Below, piece after piece: positions 8,846 through 19,959 of a stretch of DNA of 64,000 nucleotides. How positions within the stretch are numbered: position 1 is the first letter of the stretch; every line of letters starts with the position of its first letter. The notes below the pieces were generated by a model. The model saw only the letters and a list, made by a program, of their open reading frames with translations, did no database searches and was not told where the DNA came from. The stretch spans positions 479,137,844 to 479,201,843 of the forward strand of contig NC_056738.1 of NCBI RefSeq assembly GCF_019279795.1, read 5' to 3'. Source of the stretch: Protopterus annectens. Taxonomy: Eukaryota; Chordata; Ceratodontiformes; Protopteridae. A program made the translations under genes and the position numbers.

Positions 8846-11039
8846 TATAATAAACCTGAGTTTTATACAGAGTATTATATTGAAATCTGGCTTTTTTCAC
8901 ATGGACTGTCATATGCTTTTGCAACTGGAATAAGAGGTTGGTCTGGCATGGTAGCTCCGTGAACAGTTACTTTATTATATTTATTGTGTTTTCTCATCAT
9001 GGAACTTCTGTCCCAAGGTTTGCCGGTAGCTTTGTTGTTTGTTAGGGTCCTAGGACTAAGCCCTGGGAACGCCACTTGTAACCAGTTTAGAGTCAGACCT
9101 AGCTTCCACAATTCTCACCATGTGGGTTCTGTCCGTGAGCCAGTTGGCAACTCACCTTCTGACATAGGGGTTTATGTTCAGGCTGATGAGCTTGTCTATA
9201 ATACCAGAATGGGAAATGGTGTTGAAGGCCTTTGCCAGGTCCAGGTAGGCTGTGTGTACCACCTTTCCATCATCTATAGCCTTGGTAACTGTCTCAAAGA
9301 AGTCCACCAGGTTTAGGAGGCATGGTCTGCCATTAAAAAAGCCGAACTGGGTAGGGCCCAGTGTTTGGAGGTTCCCAATGTCTCTGTTAATGAGTTCCAT
9401 GATGATGCGCTCCATAGCCTTGCAGACCAAGCTAGTCAGGCTTATAGGCCAATAGTTCCTAGGGTCTGTTGTGGCTCCATCTTTGTGGAGTGGAATAACT
9501 GTTGCTGTGTGCCACTCTATGGGTACGTAACCTGTAGAGAAGCTGAGTTTGAACAGTGTGTTTAGGTGAGGGGTTAGTTTGTCTTTGAGCTCATGTAGGA
9601 TGCAGCCTGGGACACTGTGCATTGATGCAGTGTTTTTGGCTTTGGAGAGGGCTGTTTTAACCTGTCTGTGATTTCAGAGGCTCTACATTCTTCTGGTATG
9701 GTTATGGACCTTTTTGGGGGTGAGAGGGGGTGAAGTTTGCACTGAACCTTTCTGCCAGGATGTTGGCGATATTGGTTGGTTCAGTGTATTTTCTGCATTC
9801 TGAACTAACTCTGAGCAAATCTGAGCATTGCCACTTAGATTCTTGACATAGTTAAAGAATGCCTTGTGGTTATCTTTGGAGTCCTTGGCAATTTTTCTTT
9901 CGAAGCTACCCTTGGATATTTGATTTTATGAGGGATCGTAGTTTCTTGCTGATACTGATCAGGGATGTCTTCCCTTCTTGGGTTTTGACTCTTTTCTGTA
10001 CTAGTTTCCTCCTTCTGTTGTATAGCTTGTTTATTGCAGGGGTCCACCAGACTGGTTTCCTTTTCTTGGAGGAATGAGTCTTGGTTTTGTTTGGGATAGC
10101 ACGATCCATGCATTTTTGTAGGTGCCCGTAGAATGCATTAGTAAAGGATTTTGCAGCTTGGACAGCGTTATCCTTTAGCATGGAAGCTTTGAAACTTTCC
10201 ACCTCGGTCTTAAGTAAAGTGAAGCTTGTTTTTGAAAAGTTTTTCGCGGTGGTTTCCTTGACCAGGAGTAGGGGCGGAATGTGGATATCCAGAGTGATTT
10301 GCTTATGGTCAGATCTACCCAGCAAGGGGTTGACCTCCAGTGTGGAACACCAGTCACCCATGTTGGTGATGACCAGGTCCAATATGTTGTCACCTCTGGT
10401 GGGAGGGTTGACCAGTTGATCCAGGGCATTTGAGTTTATAAATTCTAAGAAATGTTTGGCAAGGGCGTTAGTAAATGAATAGTTCTCCCAGTTAATGTTT
10501 GGGTAATTGAAATCACCCAATATTAGGGTGTTTGGTAGGACCTTTATGTTTCCCAGTGTTTCCAGAAATGTGGAATGGGGGTCCTGGGACATGGTGGGTG
10601 ATCTGTAGCAAGATGCAATTTGAATTGTAGTTTTGTCCATTGTTAGTTGCACGTGGATGATCTGTGAAGCATCGTGCTGTGCCACTAACCTGGAGGTGTG
10701 GGTATCCTTGATGAATATGGATACTCCCCCGCCTTTTGTATTTCAGTCCAGGTTCTGTGGCCGAAATGTATCATATGAGTTGTAGCCTGGTAGTGCTGGG
10801 GTGCTCTCTGGAGCCTTAAACCAGGTTTCTGTTACTGCACATATATCAATTTTCTCCATACTGAGGAGTGCATCGAGTGCATGCATTTTGAGGTTTAGAC
10901 TTCTGGCATTGAGTAGCATTACCTTCAGTTTTTTGTTACTTGTGCTAGTTACGGTGGTGGGTTTGTCGTTTGAGCCTTGCCTAAAAAAGGCACTATGGGG
11001 GTGGCAAGAGCCTTGGCCAGTATTCAAAACCCTAAGTGT

Positions 11040-11700
11040 GACAGGTGCAAGCCATCTCTAGTGAAGCAGCGTGGCTTGTCGAGCATGTCATTCCAGGTGG
11101 ACAGACACTGGATCCCCTTTGAATGACACCAGAAACATAGCCAATTGTTGAAATTGATCATTTTTTCTTTATACTGTGGTATCATTCTTGGTGAGGGCAG
11201 GATGCTACTCAGGGTCAGGGTCATACCGATTTGGGCTACATGATCAGAGAGCTCTTCCATGTCTCTTTTCATGTAGTCCAGGGAGGTCATTCACACCAAC
11301 ATGGACAATGACAGAGTCACATTTGTACTTGTTATGGAGTGACCTGAGTGCTTGTGTTATGTGGCAGATCCTGACACCCAACAGGGAGCTAACAGTAACC
11401 TCTTTGTTCAGCCTAGTGAGAGGGACGTCAGTGTGCCTGACTATAGAGTCACCTATTAATAGTGTGTTGGGTATGTTATTTTACCTTAAGGGCTGTGATT
11501 GCATGGCACACTGGTTTTGTGAAGTATGCATTTCATGGTTTGTGTTGGGGGGGGTGGAGGTTGCTTGGATGTCTGCTTTGGAGGTCTCTGTTGCTTTTAC
11601 AGATTTTTATTTATAGCCTCCGAGTATGTTTTTGTGTATTTATTTGTGTTTTTTGCCAGTGCTGGTTTAATGGGTCTGTGTGAGACTAGTGGTGTGATGC
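11040..11700 (-). pseudogene. CR1-a ORF1 with SGNH/GDSL-type esterase domain (frameshifted)
   Basis: Read right to left: a Pro/Lys-rich linker (about 11,690-11,530), then block I as GDSIVRHTDVPL (near 11,450), block III as HVGVND (near 11,300) and block V as DGLHLSHLG (near 11,045). These are the Ser, Gly-x-Asn-Asp and Asp-x-x-His signatures of SGNH hydrolases. Esterase domains in ORF1 are documented for CR1-clade LINEs, where they are thought to bind or act on lipids or help the ribonucleoprotein. A frameshift lies near 11,285, between blocks III and V, so the catalytic residues are visible but not in one frame. The start codon was not found. The gap to ORF2 is only a few tens of bases. Confidence 0.75.
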
Positions 11701-11715
11701 AAGTATTTCCTTTAT

Positions 11716-14123
11716 CCTCTTGACTGTCTGATCCTGCAGCAGGGCCAGTACCAGGGCTCCCAATACAAACTGGTGCCCTGGGACCATCTTGCACATGACC
11801 TCACCAGTGCTATTGGCATCCCTCGAACTGATGAGCAGGTCTGGCACCATTTCACTGACCTCAAGTGTAGGAAGAGGGAGCTCTTGGACCAGTCGACCCA
11901 AGACACATGGGCACAGAATGTCCCAGAAGTGTGTAAGTATCAATATCAATTAGTGTTTATCAAAGTCCAGCCTGTGTATGTGATTGATGGGTATGCATAA
12001 ATGTTTCTATATCTCCTGTGCAGCTGCAGATGAGTGGGCTGCGAACATAAATGCCTATACCAGCAGGTTGCTAAGGCTGTGCCAGGAGACTGGTGAGTAC
12101 AAATCTAGCTTGCAGTATTCAGGGCAAATAAATAGAAAGGAGTAGAATGTCAACTGCCAGTAGGTTAAAATGTGTACTGTGTGTAATGAATAAATGAGAT
12201 GTTAGCAGAGTAATAGTGATATACAGGATATCTATCAATAAAAGTGTCAGTACCCTTCTATAAAACTAAATCCCCAGACTGTTGTGTTTACTTTGGTATG
12301 TGGTGGTATAAATCTAAATGTGTACAGGTTCTGCACAGCAACTATGGCTCTGACAGCATGAATTAATGGAGGCTCATCTGGCAAAGACTGTGGAGCTGTA
12401 AAACAGGATATCAACTATATGAAATGTTCCATGCATCAAGGTCTGATCCCTGAATAGTAATGTATAATGTTTTATACTTTATCCCCTACAGCAGTGCTTT
12501 GTGTTAACCATTGCTTTCCAGATTGTAATATGTAAACGTATTAATTCACAGTACAAGAACTATCTGCCATGCATGAATGTCAAAATTACAAGGTCAGATT
12601 GTCCAACCAAGAGAGTATTAGGCAGAAAACAGTCAAACAAAAGATATTTCTCAATATCTTATTGTGATAAAACATATCCTTGTTGTACCTTTTTGCACAA
12701 ACAGGCACGGTTCGAATCCCAGGAGTGGTAGTAAGCTGTATGCATTATTTCATCCAAGAATATGTAAATATTTGTAGAAACAGTCAGGTAGTGTTAACAA
12801 AAATTTCCTCCACAGGTCTGCCATGTAAGGAAATGTGTCTATTAGCAGTAAGAAGGCTGTACTAATACACTGTGTACAACACTTCCGCTGTCCAACCCCA
12901 AGGCTGCAAATGACAGCAAGATAAGTACATATACCAAGCAGTTTCTTCTGATAAATGTCCCTCAAGTGTCACACTGTCATGGCTAGTAGTCACTGCTGCC
13001 AATATGCAGGGTGACAGACAGAAATCCAGGTGGAGTATGGCAGTAGCACACACACACACAGCATGAGTGCAGGGCACCCCTGCCAGTGTCACATATGTAA
13101 CCTTGAATATGTGAATATGTGTAGAAACAGTCAGGTAGAGTTAGCAGATATTTCCTCCACAGGTCTGCCAGGTAAGGAAATGTGTGTATTAGCTTTAAGA
13201 AGGCTTTAGTAATACATTGTGTACGAACATTCCACTGCCCAACCCCAGGCCATAGGTAGATGTAAAGTGAGGTCATACCTGGAGAGTAATTAGTAGAGTA
13301 ATGATCAGTACAGTTGTCAACATTGAAGCCTATACAGTTGTTAATTGACATCTCTCTATCTCCCCCACCCTATCTACACCAATAATTCATACACATAATC
13401 AATGGGTATGCTTTTCTCCAACTCTACTGTTGGGACATGTGTCCTATTGTTCTACAAATATTGAATTTTTGATTATTAATGACCCCATTGAAATACCATC
13501 ATTGGTGGCCTGTTGTTATCAATGTAACTTGCATGCCATTATAATGCCTACTGTGGCTCCATATATGCATGTGTTCAGTTTGCTATGCAACTGTTTCAGA
13601 TCTGTTTTATGGGGTCAATTGGAACACCCATGCATGCTGTTATAACTAATCTCGAAATGTGTTGTTCATAACTAACCAACATATTTTGTAAAACCTCAAC
13701 ACCATAGCATGTCTGGGAGGGCAGATCCTGGCGGATCCACCTGTTCCACTTCATCTGGCTGTGGCACCAGGCCCCAGCATGTTTGGGACCCAACCCAGGA
13801 CCTCCTCGTCCACTGGTCCTGCACCACCCCCAGGTGGAACTGCCACAGGGGATGGGCCCTGTCCCCCCCTGGGAGCAGGCATGGAGAAGAAACCATCACC
13901 CATAGCCTCGTCCGGGGTTTGGTGTGTAGCACCATCCAAAAGGAGTTTGGTGGACAGCTGTGCCAGATTGAGGGCCGACTGGTACATCCTGAGGATCAGC
14001 CTGCCCCTCCTGTCCAGCCCACAGCACTGCCACCTTTGGGCCCTTGAAGGTGCAGTGGTGATAGCCCATGGGTGGGGACCTCAGTCCCACTGTATCCATT
14101 GGGGGCTCGTGGGCATCTGATTC
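11716..14123 (+). CDS. MYB/SANT-like protein gene, probably Harbinger-derived, multi-exon
   Basis: Exon 1 (about 11,716-11,932) encodes KLVPWDHLAHDLTSAIG, then IPRTDEQVWHHFTDLKCRKR, a MYB/trihelix-type DNA-binding fold as in the accessory protein of PIF/Harbinger transposons. It ends at GT|GTAAGT. Exon 2 (12,024-12,092, after CTGTGCAG, before GTGAGT) encodes ADEWAANINAYTSRLLRLC. Both introns are phase 1. A 9-bp exon-like segment GTCTGCCA(T/G) between CCACAG and GTAAGG occurs twice (12,816-12,824 and 13,163-13,171) within a duplicated block. A last exon from about 13,708 would be Pro/Gly-rich (GPAPPPGGTATGDGP) in the matching phase, open to about 14,120. The true start, exon order and expression are inferred. 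The N-terminus abuts the 5' end of CR1-a. Confidence 0.5.
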
Positions 14124-14565
14124 TCAACCACTCTCCCCGTCCAAGGTGTTTACCCTCCACATGTGTCATATACCACCCCTGTCTGCTGTCTTGTCTGTCT
14201 TCCTACCCAACTTACCTCCTCAAATATACTTACTATCCTTCCCCAACATTCCACTCTTACCTTAAAAAAAGGGCATCTGTTCCCAAAAAAAAAATACGCC
14301 CCATGCATAGCTGTCCATTTCACACACATGTCCAGTGGACACATGTAATCTGGTCCAATTGGCTTGACAACACTTTACACTCAATGTCCAAATTCACCTC
14401 CAAATGCTGTAGAAATTCACAGCTGTTCTGTAGAAGAAATAGACAACTATGGACCTTTCCTACCCCTGTCCTGCACATCCCTAGCTACCTTTCATACAGT
14501 ACTTCCCTCTGCATACCCCTTTTTTCACCACTTTCCAATCATTCCTTTTTCTTTTCTTTTAAAGA
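14124..14565. other. No recognised feature
   Basis: Pyrimidine-rich sequence with short A runs (near 14,262-14,295). Short frames here look like chance. Nothing assignable. Confidence 0.4.
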
Positions 14566-14569
14566 AATT

Positions 14570-14960
14570 AGTGTGGGAATAAGCAGGAATAAGCGACGCT
14601 AAGCGAAGCTAAATCTGATTACCCTTAGCTTAGCATCGCTTAGTGTCACGCAAACCCACGTAAACCCACTTACAACTGCTTAAAAGTGCCTTAATCACTC
14701 TGTATCCATCAGACTTTGTTCTGCCCAGCAACAAAATAGTCAGCCCTACCAAGTCTTTAACCCAGGATGCTGTGCTCTACAATCATAGCAACATGCCACT
14801 ACACTATCTGTGCTGTGAGAATTTGTAATGCTTTAACAAACATATCATGCATTCTGGTCATTTAACATTAAGGGAAAAAAAATCAGGCCCAAGTCTCAAA
14901 CTCCATGACCTTATACACTATAGTCAGAGCCATGTAACACTACACCATCTGAGTTGTAGA
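14570..14960. repeat. Rep1-related repeat with TTAGC palindrome and tRNA-like block
   Basis: Begins with an imperfect palindrome, GACGCTAAGCGAAGCTAA facing TTAGCTTAGCATCGCTTAG (14,594-14,646). It continues with sequence shared with 19,495-19,640 (AAACCCACTTACAACTGC, TCTGCCCAGCAA). On the minus strand, 14,740-14,815 has a tRNA-like arrangement: TAGTGTAGTGG as an A box and GGGTTAAAG as a weak B box. Confidence 0.5.
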
Positions 14961-15045
14961 AATTAATGTTGCTTTTTCAAACATATCATGCAATACAATA
15001 CATTTGGGAGAAAGCTCTGTGTAATCATTCATGCATTGTATATAG

Positions 15046-15047
<2 letters not shown>

Positions 15048-15122
<75 letters not shown>
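15048..15122. repeat. (CA)n followed by (TA)n microsatellite
   Basis: About 30 bp of CA repeats run directly into about 44 bp of TA repeats. Confidence 0.95.
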
Positions 15123-15126
<4 letters not shown>

Positions 15127-15229
15127 TGTTGAAACATATATGAAAAAGTAGATACATAATATAGCTATACATATATAAATATATAAAGGAAAGAAAAATA
15201 TATATATATATACATATATTACAGTTATA

Positions 15230-18180
15230 CCTCAGAACCATCTCTCTCAGCCTCTTAGTGCAAGAAACCTGTACAAAGGCTGTGAAATGAGGAGGGGGGA
15301 ATGGGCCACATTTAGGGACATATTTAAATATTGCTGTTAGAAACAAAGATATTTGCTACAGCAACAGGGTGTGTTTCAGCAGACAATTAATGAAGGATAT
15401 GAGGATGGAAACTGAAATGTTATGTCATTATTTATTGACATAAATCCTTGGAATGTCACTGTGATTTACCAGACAAATACAAATAAATTGTGTAACAGAA
15501 CAAAAGCATGGGCCAAACAGCTGGACATTCTGTGAAACGTCTGGCAGTGGAGAGGTATGCTCAGAACCCCTTAGTGCAATGAATTTGTACCAAGCCTGAC
15601 AAAGTGGGGAGACAAAGGCATGAAAATAGGGACACATCCAAAATACGTGAGTAGATAAGCTGAGGAAGTTGATATAGTAACACTGTATGTCCTAACATAT
15701 ATTGACTGAAATATCACAAGTCCGGGACTCAATTGCTTCTCATTAGTTAGTGACCTCCATCCCCACACCATCCCACTGATGTGTCAGGAATACACAGCAG
15801 TTATAGGGACCAGACCAAAGATATCAGCCAGACAACTAGACAGCCTATGAATATGTGTACATAGCACAACATTAGGGAAACTACACTGAGCTACCAAGCA
15901 ATGTCCAAACTACAATCAGACTGATATAACACTACCCAAATCCAGCTCTATGGCTGTACACATGCTTTTGCAAATATAACAGGCACTACACTGATGTAAC
16001 ACTGTTGGAAAACAGAAACTGATGTGAAATTGCATACCACAACCAATTGCACCACAATCGCAGCAACATTCCAGTAAGCAAAATGAACACTACCATATAA
16101 TGACTGTGTGAGCAACAATATCCCGTCTGCCACTCACACATTACCCCTACATATAGTGCTCCAAGTCACAGTGTAGTGACAATCTTGAGGTGTTACCAGA
16201 GGGCATGTCAAGGTCTGCCCATACAAACATATACAGGCAATAGGGAATCAGAAACTGGAGCAGCATGTACAGTCAAATAGAAAGGGCCGATGACACTCAT
16301 ATGTACCCACCTCCATACACAGCCCAAATAAAATGTACACACTACACTGCTACACAATCCTGACAGTCTAACAATGGCCAGATATACACAGACTTCTCAA
16401 ATGTACAGTTTCCCACAGCATGTATAGGCACAGAGGACTCATATCTATGGCCACTTTCTTGTTACATGTCTGGGGGTCTACGACATCACTGGGATGGTAG
16501 CAGAAACGAAGGCAGTAAATAATGATACTACATACCTCTGAACCTCTTAGTGCATGAAATCTGGGCAAAGCCTGACATGATTGGGGGCAGAGGCCGAAAC
16601 ACAGGGGTATATAGGACATATTGCTGTTATAAATTTAGACAGTTGCTGATGTTACCGGGTTTGTTGTAACATGTCTTTTCTGAGGGATATGAACTCAGTA
16701 ACACAAATGGATGTTAATATTTATTGACTGCATTCCCCAGAGTATCATAATGATTAGTCAAGGACAACAACTGTCTGGGGAACAGATCAAACATGAGCCA
16801 CACATCTGGACGGTATCTAGGCCTTTGGACAGTGTAGAGGTATGACTGCAGTCATGTAACAGAATGGAAATTTCCTGACAGCTGCCAAACATGTCACTCA
16901 TCACCTTATGAAGCACAGTAAGACCAACATGACACTCCCCCACATCAGCTCTGGGCAATTACCCATGTATATTCAAATATAGCATGCACTACAGGGATGG
17001 AACTGTAGTGAAAAGCAGATAGTGGTGCAAAAATGTCCACCCAAAAGTCTTTGCACTACAGTCACAGCAACATACCATTACCCAAAATGAACTCTAGAGT
17101 AGAACAACTGCTTGAACAAACATATCCTGATTGCCAGTCACACACTACACTGACATATACTGGCCAAAATCATAGTGTACTGGGAATCCAGAGGTGTTAC
17201 AGGACATTTCACAGTCTGTCTCTGCAAGCATACACACCTGAATGACCGCTGGCAGCCATAGCAGCATGCACAGTCAGATATGTAAAGGATGTATGGCACT
17301 CACACCTGCTACTCCCCCTACCCAGCCCAACAAACATCTACACACAGCACTGCTACACAATCTTGGCAGTCTGTTTACAATGGGCAAACATACATAACTG
17401 TCATATGTACAGATTTACACAGAATTTCCAGGGTATAGAACCATAATCCTGGCCACTGCCACATACCATGGCCTCCTGGCTAGGTCACTGGGATGATAAC
17501 AGGAGTGCAGTCAGTAATTAATGATATACCATACCTCTGCACCTCATAGTGCAGGACATCTGGACAATGCATGATGTACATGGGGAACAGGGGGACAGAA
17601 AGAGGAACTTATCACACATAATGGTGTTACAAATTGAAACAGTAGCTGGTGTTACACATGTTGTTGTAACATAACATCCCTGAAGGATATGATGTCTGGA
17701 GCACAAATGGATGTCAACAGTTACTGACTACAATCCTCACATTATCCTACCAACTCCACAAAAACAGACGTTGTTTGAGGAACAGACCAAACATAACAGG
17801 CAAACCTCTGGCCAGTCTGTAGACAACATGCCACTTGAGACGTATGTCAGAGGCATATCATTGTCAGATATCAAGTCACTCAGTAAATGCATGTCCAGAT
17901 GAACCCTGTCAATCTAGCAACCCTACGTGTGTATAACAACACTAATGGCATACAATCTGTACCCAATTCTGAAGCTTTGTCCCACATGTTGTTGGGCTGT
18001 CTCCACATGTCCTGTCCTGTGAGGTATTCCCTCCTACTGTCTGCGAAGCTGTAGCCCCCACACCTCTGTAATGTCTCCCAGACAGGCAAGGAAATGGGGC
18101 CAGGCCCACATGAAGGACGTCCCATATGTTGGAACTAGCAGCAGTGCCCAGGCCCACACCACAATACGATGTGGGCACCT
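15230..18180. repeat. ~1 kb tandem satellite-like array, first block
   Basis: Landmarks recur about every 980-1,010 bp: 'CATACCTCTGAACCTCTTAG' at about 15,230, 15,557, 16,530 and 17,530, followed each time by a G-rich run, then GTTGTAACA and 'GAAGGATATGA'-type sequence, a 'CACTACAGGGATG' segment, and 'CACAGTCACAGCAACATACC'. A clean unit is roughly 16,376-17,385. Copies are diverged by eye. After about 17,880 the register is lost. No protein coding is seen. Confidence 0.7.
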
Positions 18181-18549
18181 ACATAGCTGTATGGCCTCAG
18201 CAACACCTGATAGGACAACATTAACCCCCTCAAGGTAGGCTGAATGCCTGTAGTGGACAGCAGCAATACTTAACTACCATCGTAGGTGGAAATAATAGCA
18301 GGATGGGCGAAGAAGGAAAAGGGTGCCTCATTTGAAGCCATGTCACCTTGTTCTGCACAAGCAAATAAGGTCACAGATGATGTACCCTAAGGCTGTCAGT
18401 GCAAACTGGATACATCCACCAAATCCAATCACTAGGCCTTCCAGACATGTGTCTGCAGTTCCAGAGGTAACACACATATGTGCTCTGTAGTGGTGGTCAA
18501 TAACACCACATACACATATGCCATAGATATACACAACCAGCTGCATTCA

Positions 18550-18803
18550 GGTGAATTGTAAACATCACCCCCATCCCCCCATAGGTACACATGTGGATGT
18601 ACAGCACCTGACCCCCTTCTGTCATGATCAGGAAGCAGGTCTGTAATGTCCTCTCAAAGGCAACACATAAAGGTCTCCATAGGCCTTCTACCATTCCTGG
18701 CTGCATCCTACATGAACACAGACATGGGCTGTCAGACCCATTCTGCAGTGTAGTCAACCACAGCCTGAGCACTGGTGTCATCCCATCTGCACAGAGGACA
18801 GAT
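18550..18803 (+). pseudogene. CR1 reverse-transcriptase fragment (CR1-f)
   Basis: Short frame with QVCNVLSKATHKGLHRPSTI and PGCILHEHRHGLSDPFCSVV, then NHSLSTGVIPSAQRT. It aligns in order with the RT N-terminal region of CR1-c (QVKNTLSKAKNTASMGPDNI, PGCVLHELQNELAPY, NHSLTSGFVPTEWHT). The upstream CCCCC-rich part (18,555-18,585) matches the preceding CR1-c DNA. Both ends are truncated and it lies between satellite and Rep1 sequence. Confidence 0.65.
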
Positions 18804-19720
18804 AGAAAGTTGATAGAAAACAGGTTATGCATTAGCATGAATGTTCTGAAGGATACAAGTCTGAAACTGAAATGTATGCCATTATGTGATGACAGCATTC
18901 CTCAATGACATGGCCGAAAACCTCAATACTCTGCATTTAATATAATACTATAATATTAATATCCAATAGGAGATAAATAAAAATATACAGCTTAAATCCC
19001 CAAATCAAGATAGTGTAGTGGTCAGAGGCCCAGCTTTGCATGCAGGCATACATGGCTTGCGTACTACAACAGGCAATCCAATTTTACATGGGAAAGCAGT
19101 GTTAAAAGTACAATTTTCATAATAAAATAAGTGGTAAGTTATTTTTATCACCCAGGGTAGTGTAGCTGGTGTAAAATGGAAGTGTGAGTGCATATAACAT
19201 GTGAAACTACCCTTGTATACACATGTCCATACAGTATATTTATAGTCCTTGCTACTTTAATGAAAGCTCATAGAGCCATGTCATGTAATGGAAATCATAT
19301 GCACTTATCAAATGAAGTCATAAGTGTGATATTTTATAAGAATGAACTGTGAGCATTGGTTAGCAATGCTCAGCTATGCTTAGCAGGTTTAAGCATTGCT
19401 CAAACATGAATGCTAAGCAGCAAGTAGCTCAGCTAAGTGGATTTGTTGACTGGTAAGTGGTGCTAAGTGAAACCTACACAGTTTAAGTGCCTAATAGTCT
19501 AATAATATGTTGGCATCACTTAGTGTTGTGCAAACCCATGCAAACCCGCTTACAACTGCCTTAATTACTTTGTCTGCATCAGCCTTTCTTCTGCCCAGCA
19601 AAAAAATAAACAGCTCTTGAACCCAGGACCCTGTACACCATAGTCACAGCAATTTACCACTAAACCATCTGAGCTGTAAGATTTCCTGCTGTCTTTCAAA
19701 CATATCAATAGGAAAGAAAC
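18804..19720. repeat. Rep1 copy without the Penelope insertion (empty-site paralogue)
   Basis: Runs through the same segments as 1-710 plus 6743 onward, in one piece: the GAAAGTTGATAGAAAACAGG block, the tRNA-like block near 19,010-19,065 (TAGTGTAGTGG), AATGAAAGCTCATAGAG, ATGTCATGTAATGG, then the GCTAAGC-rich part. The junction region 19,255-19,300 is the uninterrupted counterpart of the PLE target. A second tRNA-like segment near 19,610-19,680 lies on the minus strand. Confidence 0.6.
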
Positions 19721-19748
19721 ATTGTGGAATCACTAATAATTGGTATTT

Positions 19749-19749
<1 letters not shown>

Positions 19750-19792
<43 letters not shown>
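19750..19792. repeat. (TA)n microsatellite
   Basis: About 40 bp of uninterrupted AT/TA repeat. Confidence 0.95.
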
Positions 19793-19796
<4 letters not shown>

Positions 19797-19959
19797 CTAG
19801 ATATGTATGGAGATACATATATATGTATAACAATTTATAGCTATTTTACTGATAATGAAAATATATACTCGTAAATATACATATATGTATGGAGATACAG
19901 ATATATGCAAGGGAATGTATGAAAAAGAACAAAACACATTTTTCCATAACATGCACTGT

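Larger units (their letters stand above)
8189..9043 (+). mobile_element. Second Penelope-like element, 5'-truncated (PLE-3), inside CR1-a
   Basis: 855-bp insertion flanked by an exact 16-bp duplication, AGGGTCCTAGGACTAA, at 8173-8188 and 9044-9059. CR1-a sequence resumes in register after it. It carries only the GIY-YIG endonuclease end of pol and a 3' segment with a hammerhead-like motif at about 8800-8845, in the opposite orientation to the host CR1. Protein and nucleotide sequence differ clearly from the PLE at 727-6726, so it is a different family. Confidence 0.88.
7280..11030 (-). pseudogene. CR1-a ORF2: APE endonuclease and reverse transcriptase (decayed)
   Basis: The endonuclease lies at about 11,000-10,250: KVMLLNARSLNLK, then AVTETWF with the catalytic Glu, LILGDFNYPNINW, and GRSDHKQI. 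The linker (10,200-9,900) ends in basic helices (KLYNRRRKLVQKRVK). RT follows at 9,620-9,150 with EWHTATVIPLHKDGATTDP, NYWPISLTSLVCKAMERII, QFGFFNGR and AYLDLAKAFNTI. RT palm and thumb sequence continues to about 7280 but has lost its frame. A 855-bp PLE insertion splits the RT between 8188 and 9044. There are several frameshifts and a stop near 10,742. Copy CR1-c (39,155-41,462) shows the better-preserved version. Confidence 0.85.
7165..11790 (-). mobile_element. CR1-type LINE, near full length (CR1-a), split by PLE-3
   Basis: Non-LTR retrotransposon on the minus strand. The 3' end (about 7165-7250) has the same terminal sequence as four other copies here (GTACTAGGCTAT ... AAGCCTAGCC). Upstream come ORF2 (RT, then APE-type endonuclease) and an ORF1 with an SGNH hydrolase domain. 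It is cut at 8188/9044 by an inserted Penelope fragment with a 16-bp duplication. The 5' boundary is uncertain and lies somewhere between 11,600 and 11,800, next to a MYB-like exon on the other strand. Confidence 0.85.

Noticed and set aside
13696..14099. Several overlapping frames in the GC-rich stretch on both strands
   Set aside because: High GC keeps many frames open. Only the frame that fits a phase-1 splice was kept, and at modest confidence.
19610..19680. Functional tRNA gene
   Set aside because: tRNA-like A/B-box words are present here and in many repeats, but no cloverleaf with paired acceptor and anticodon arms could be drawn.
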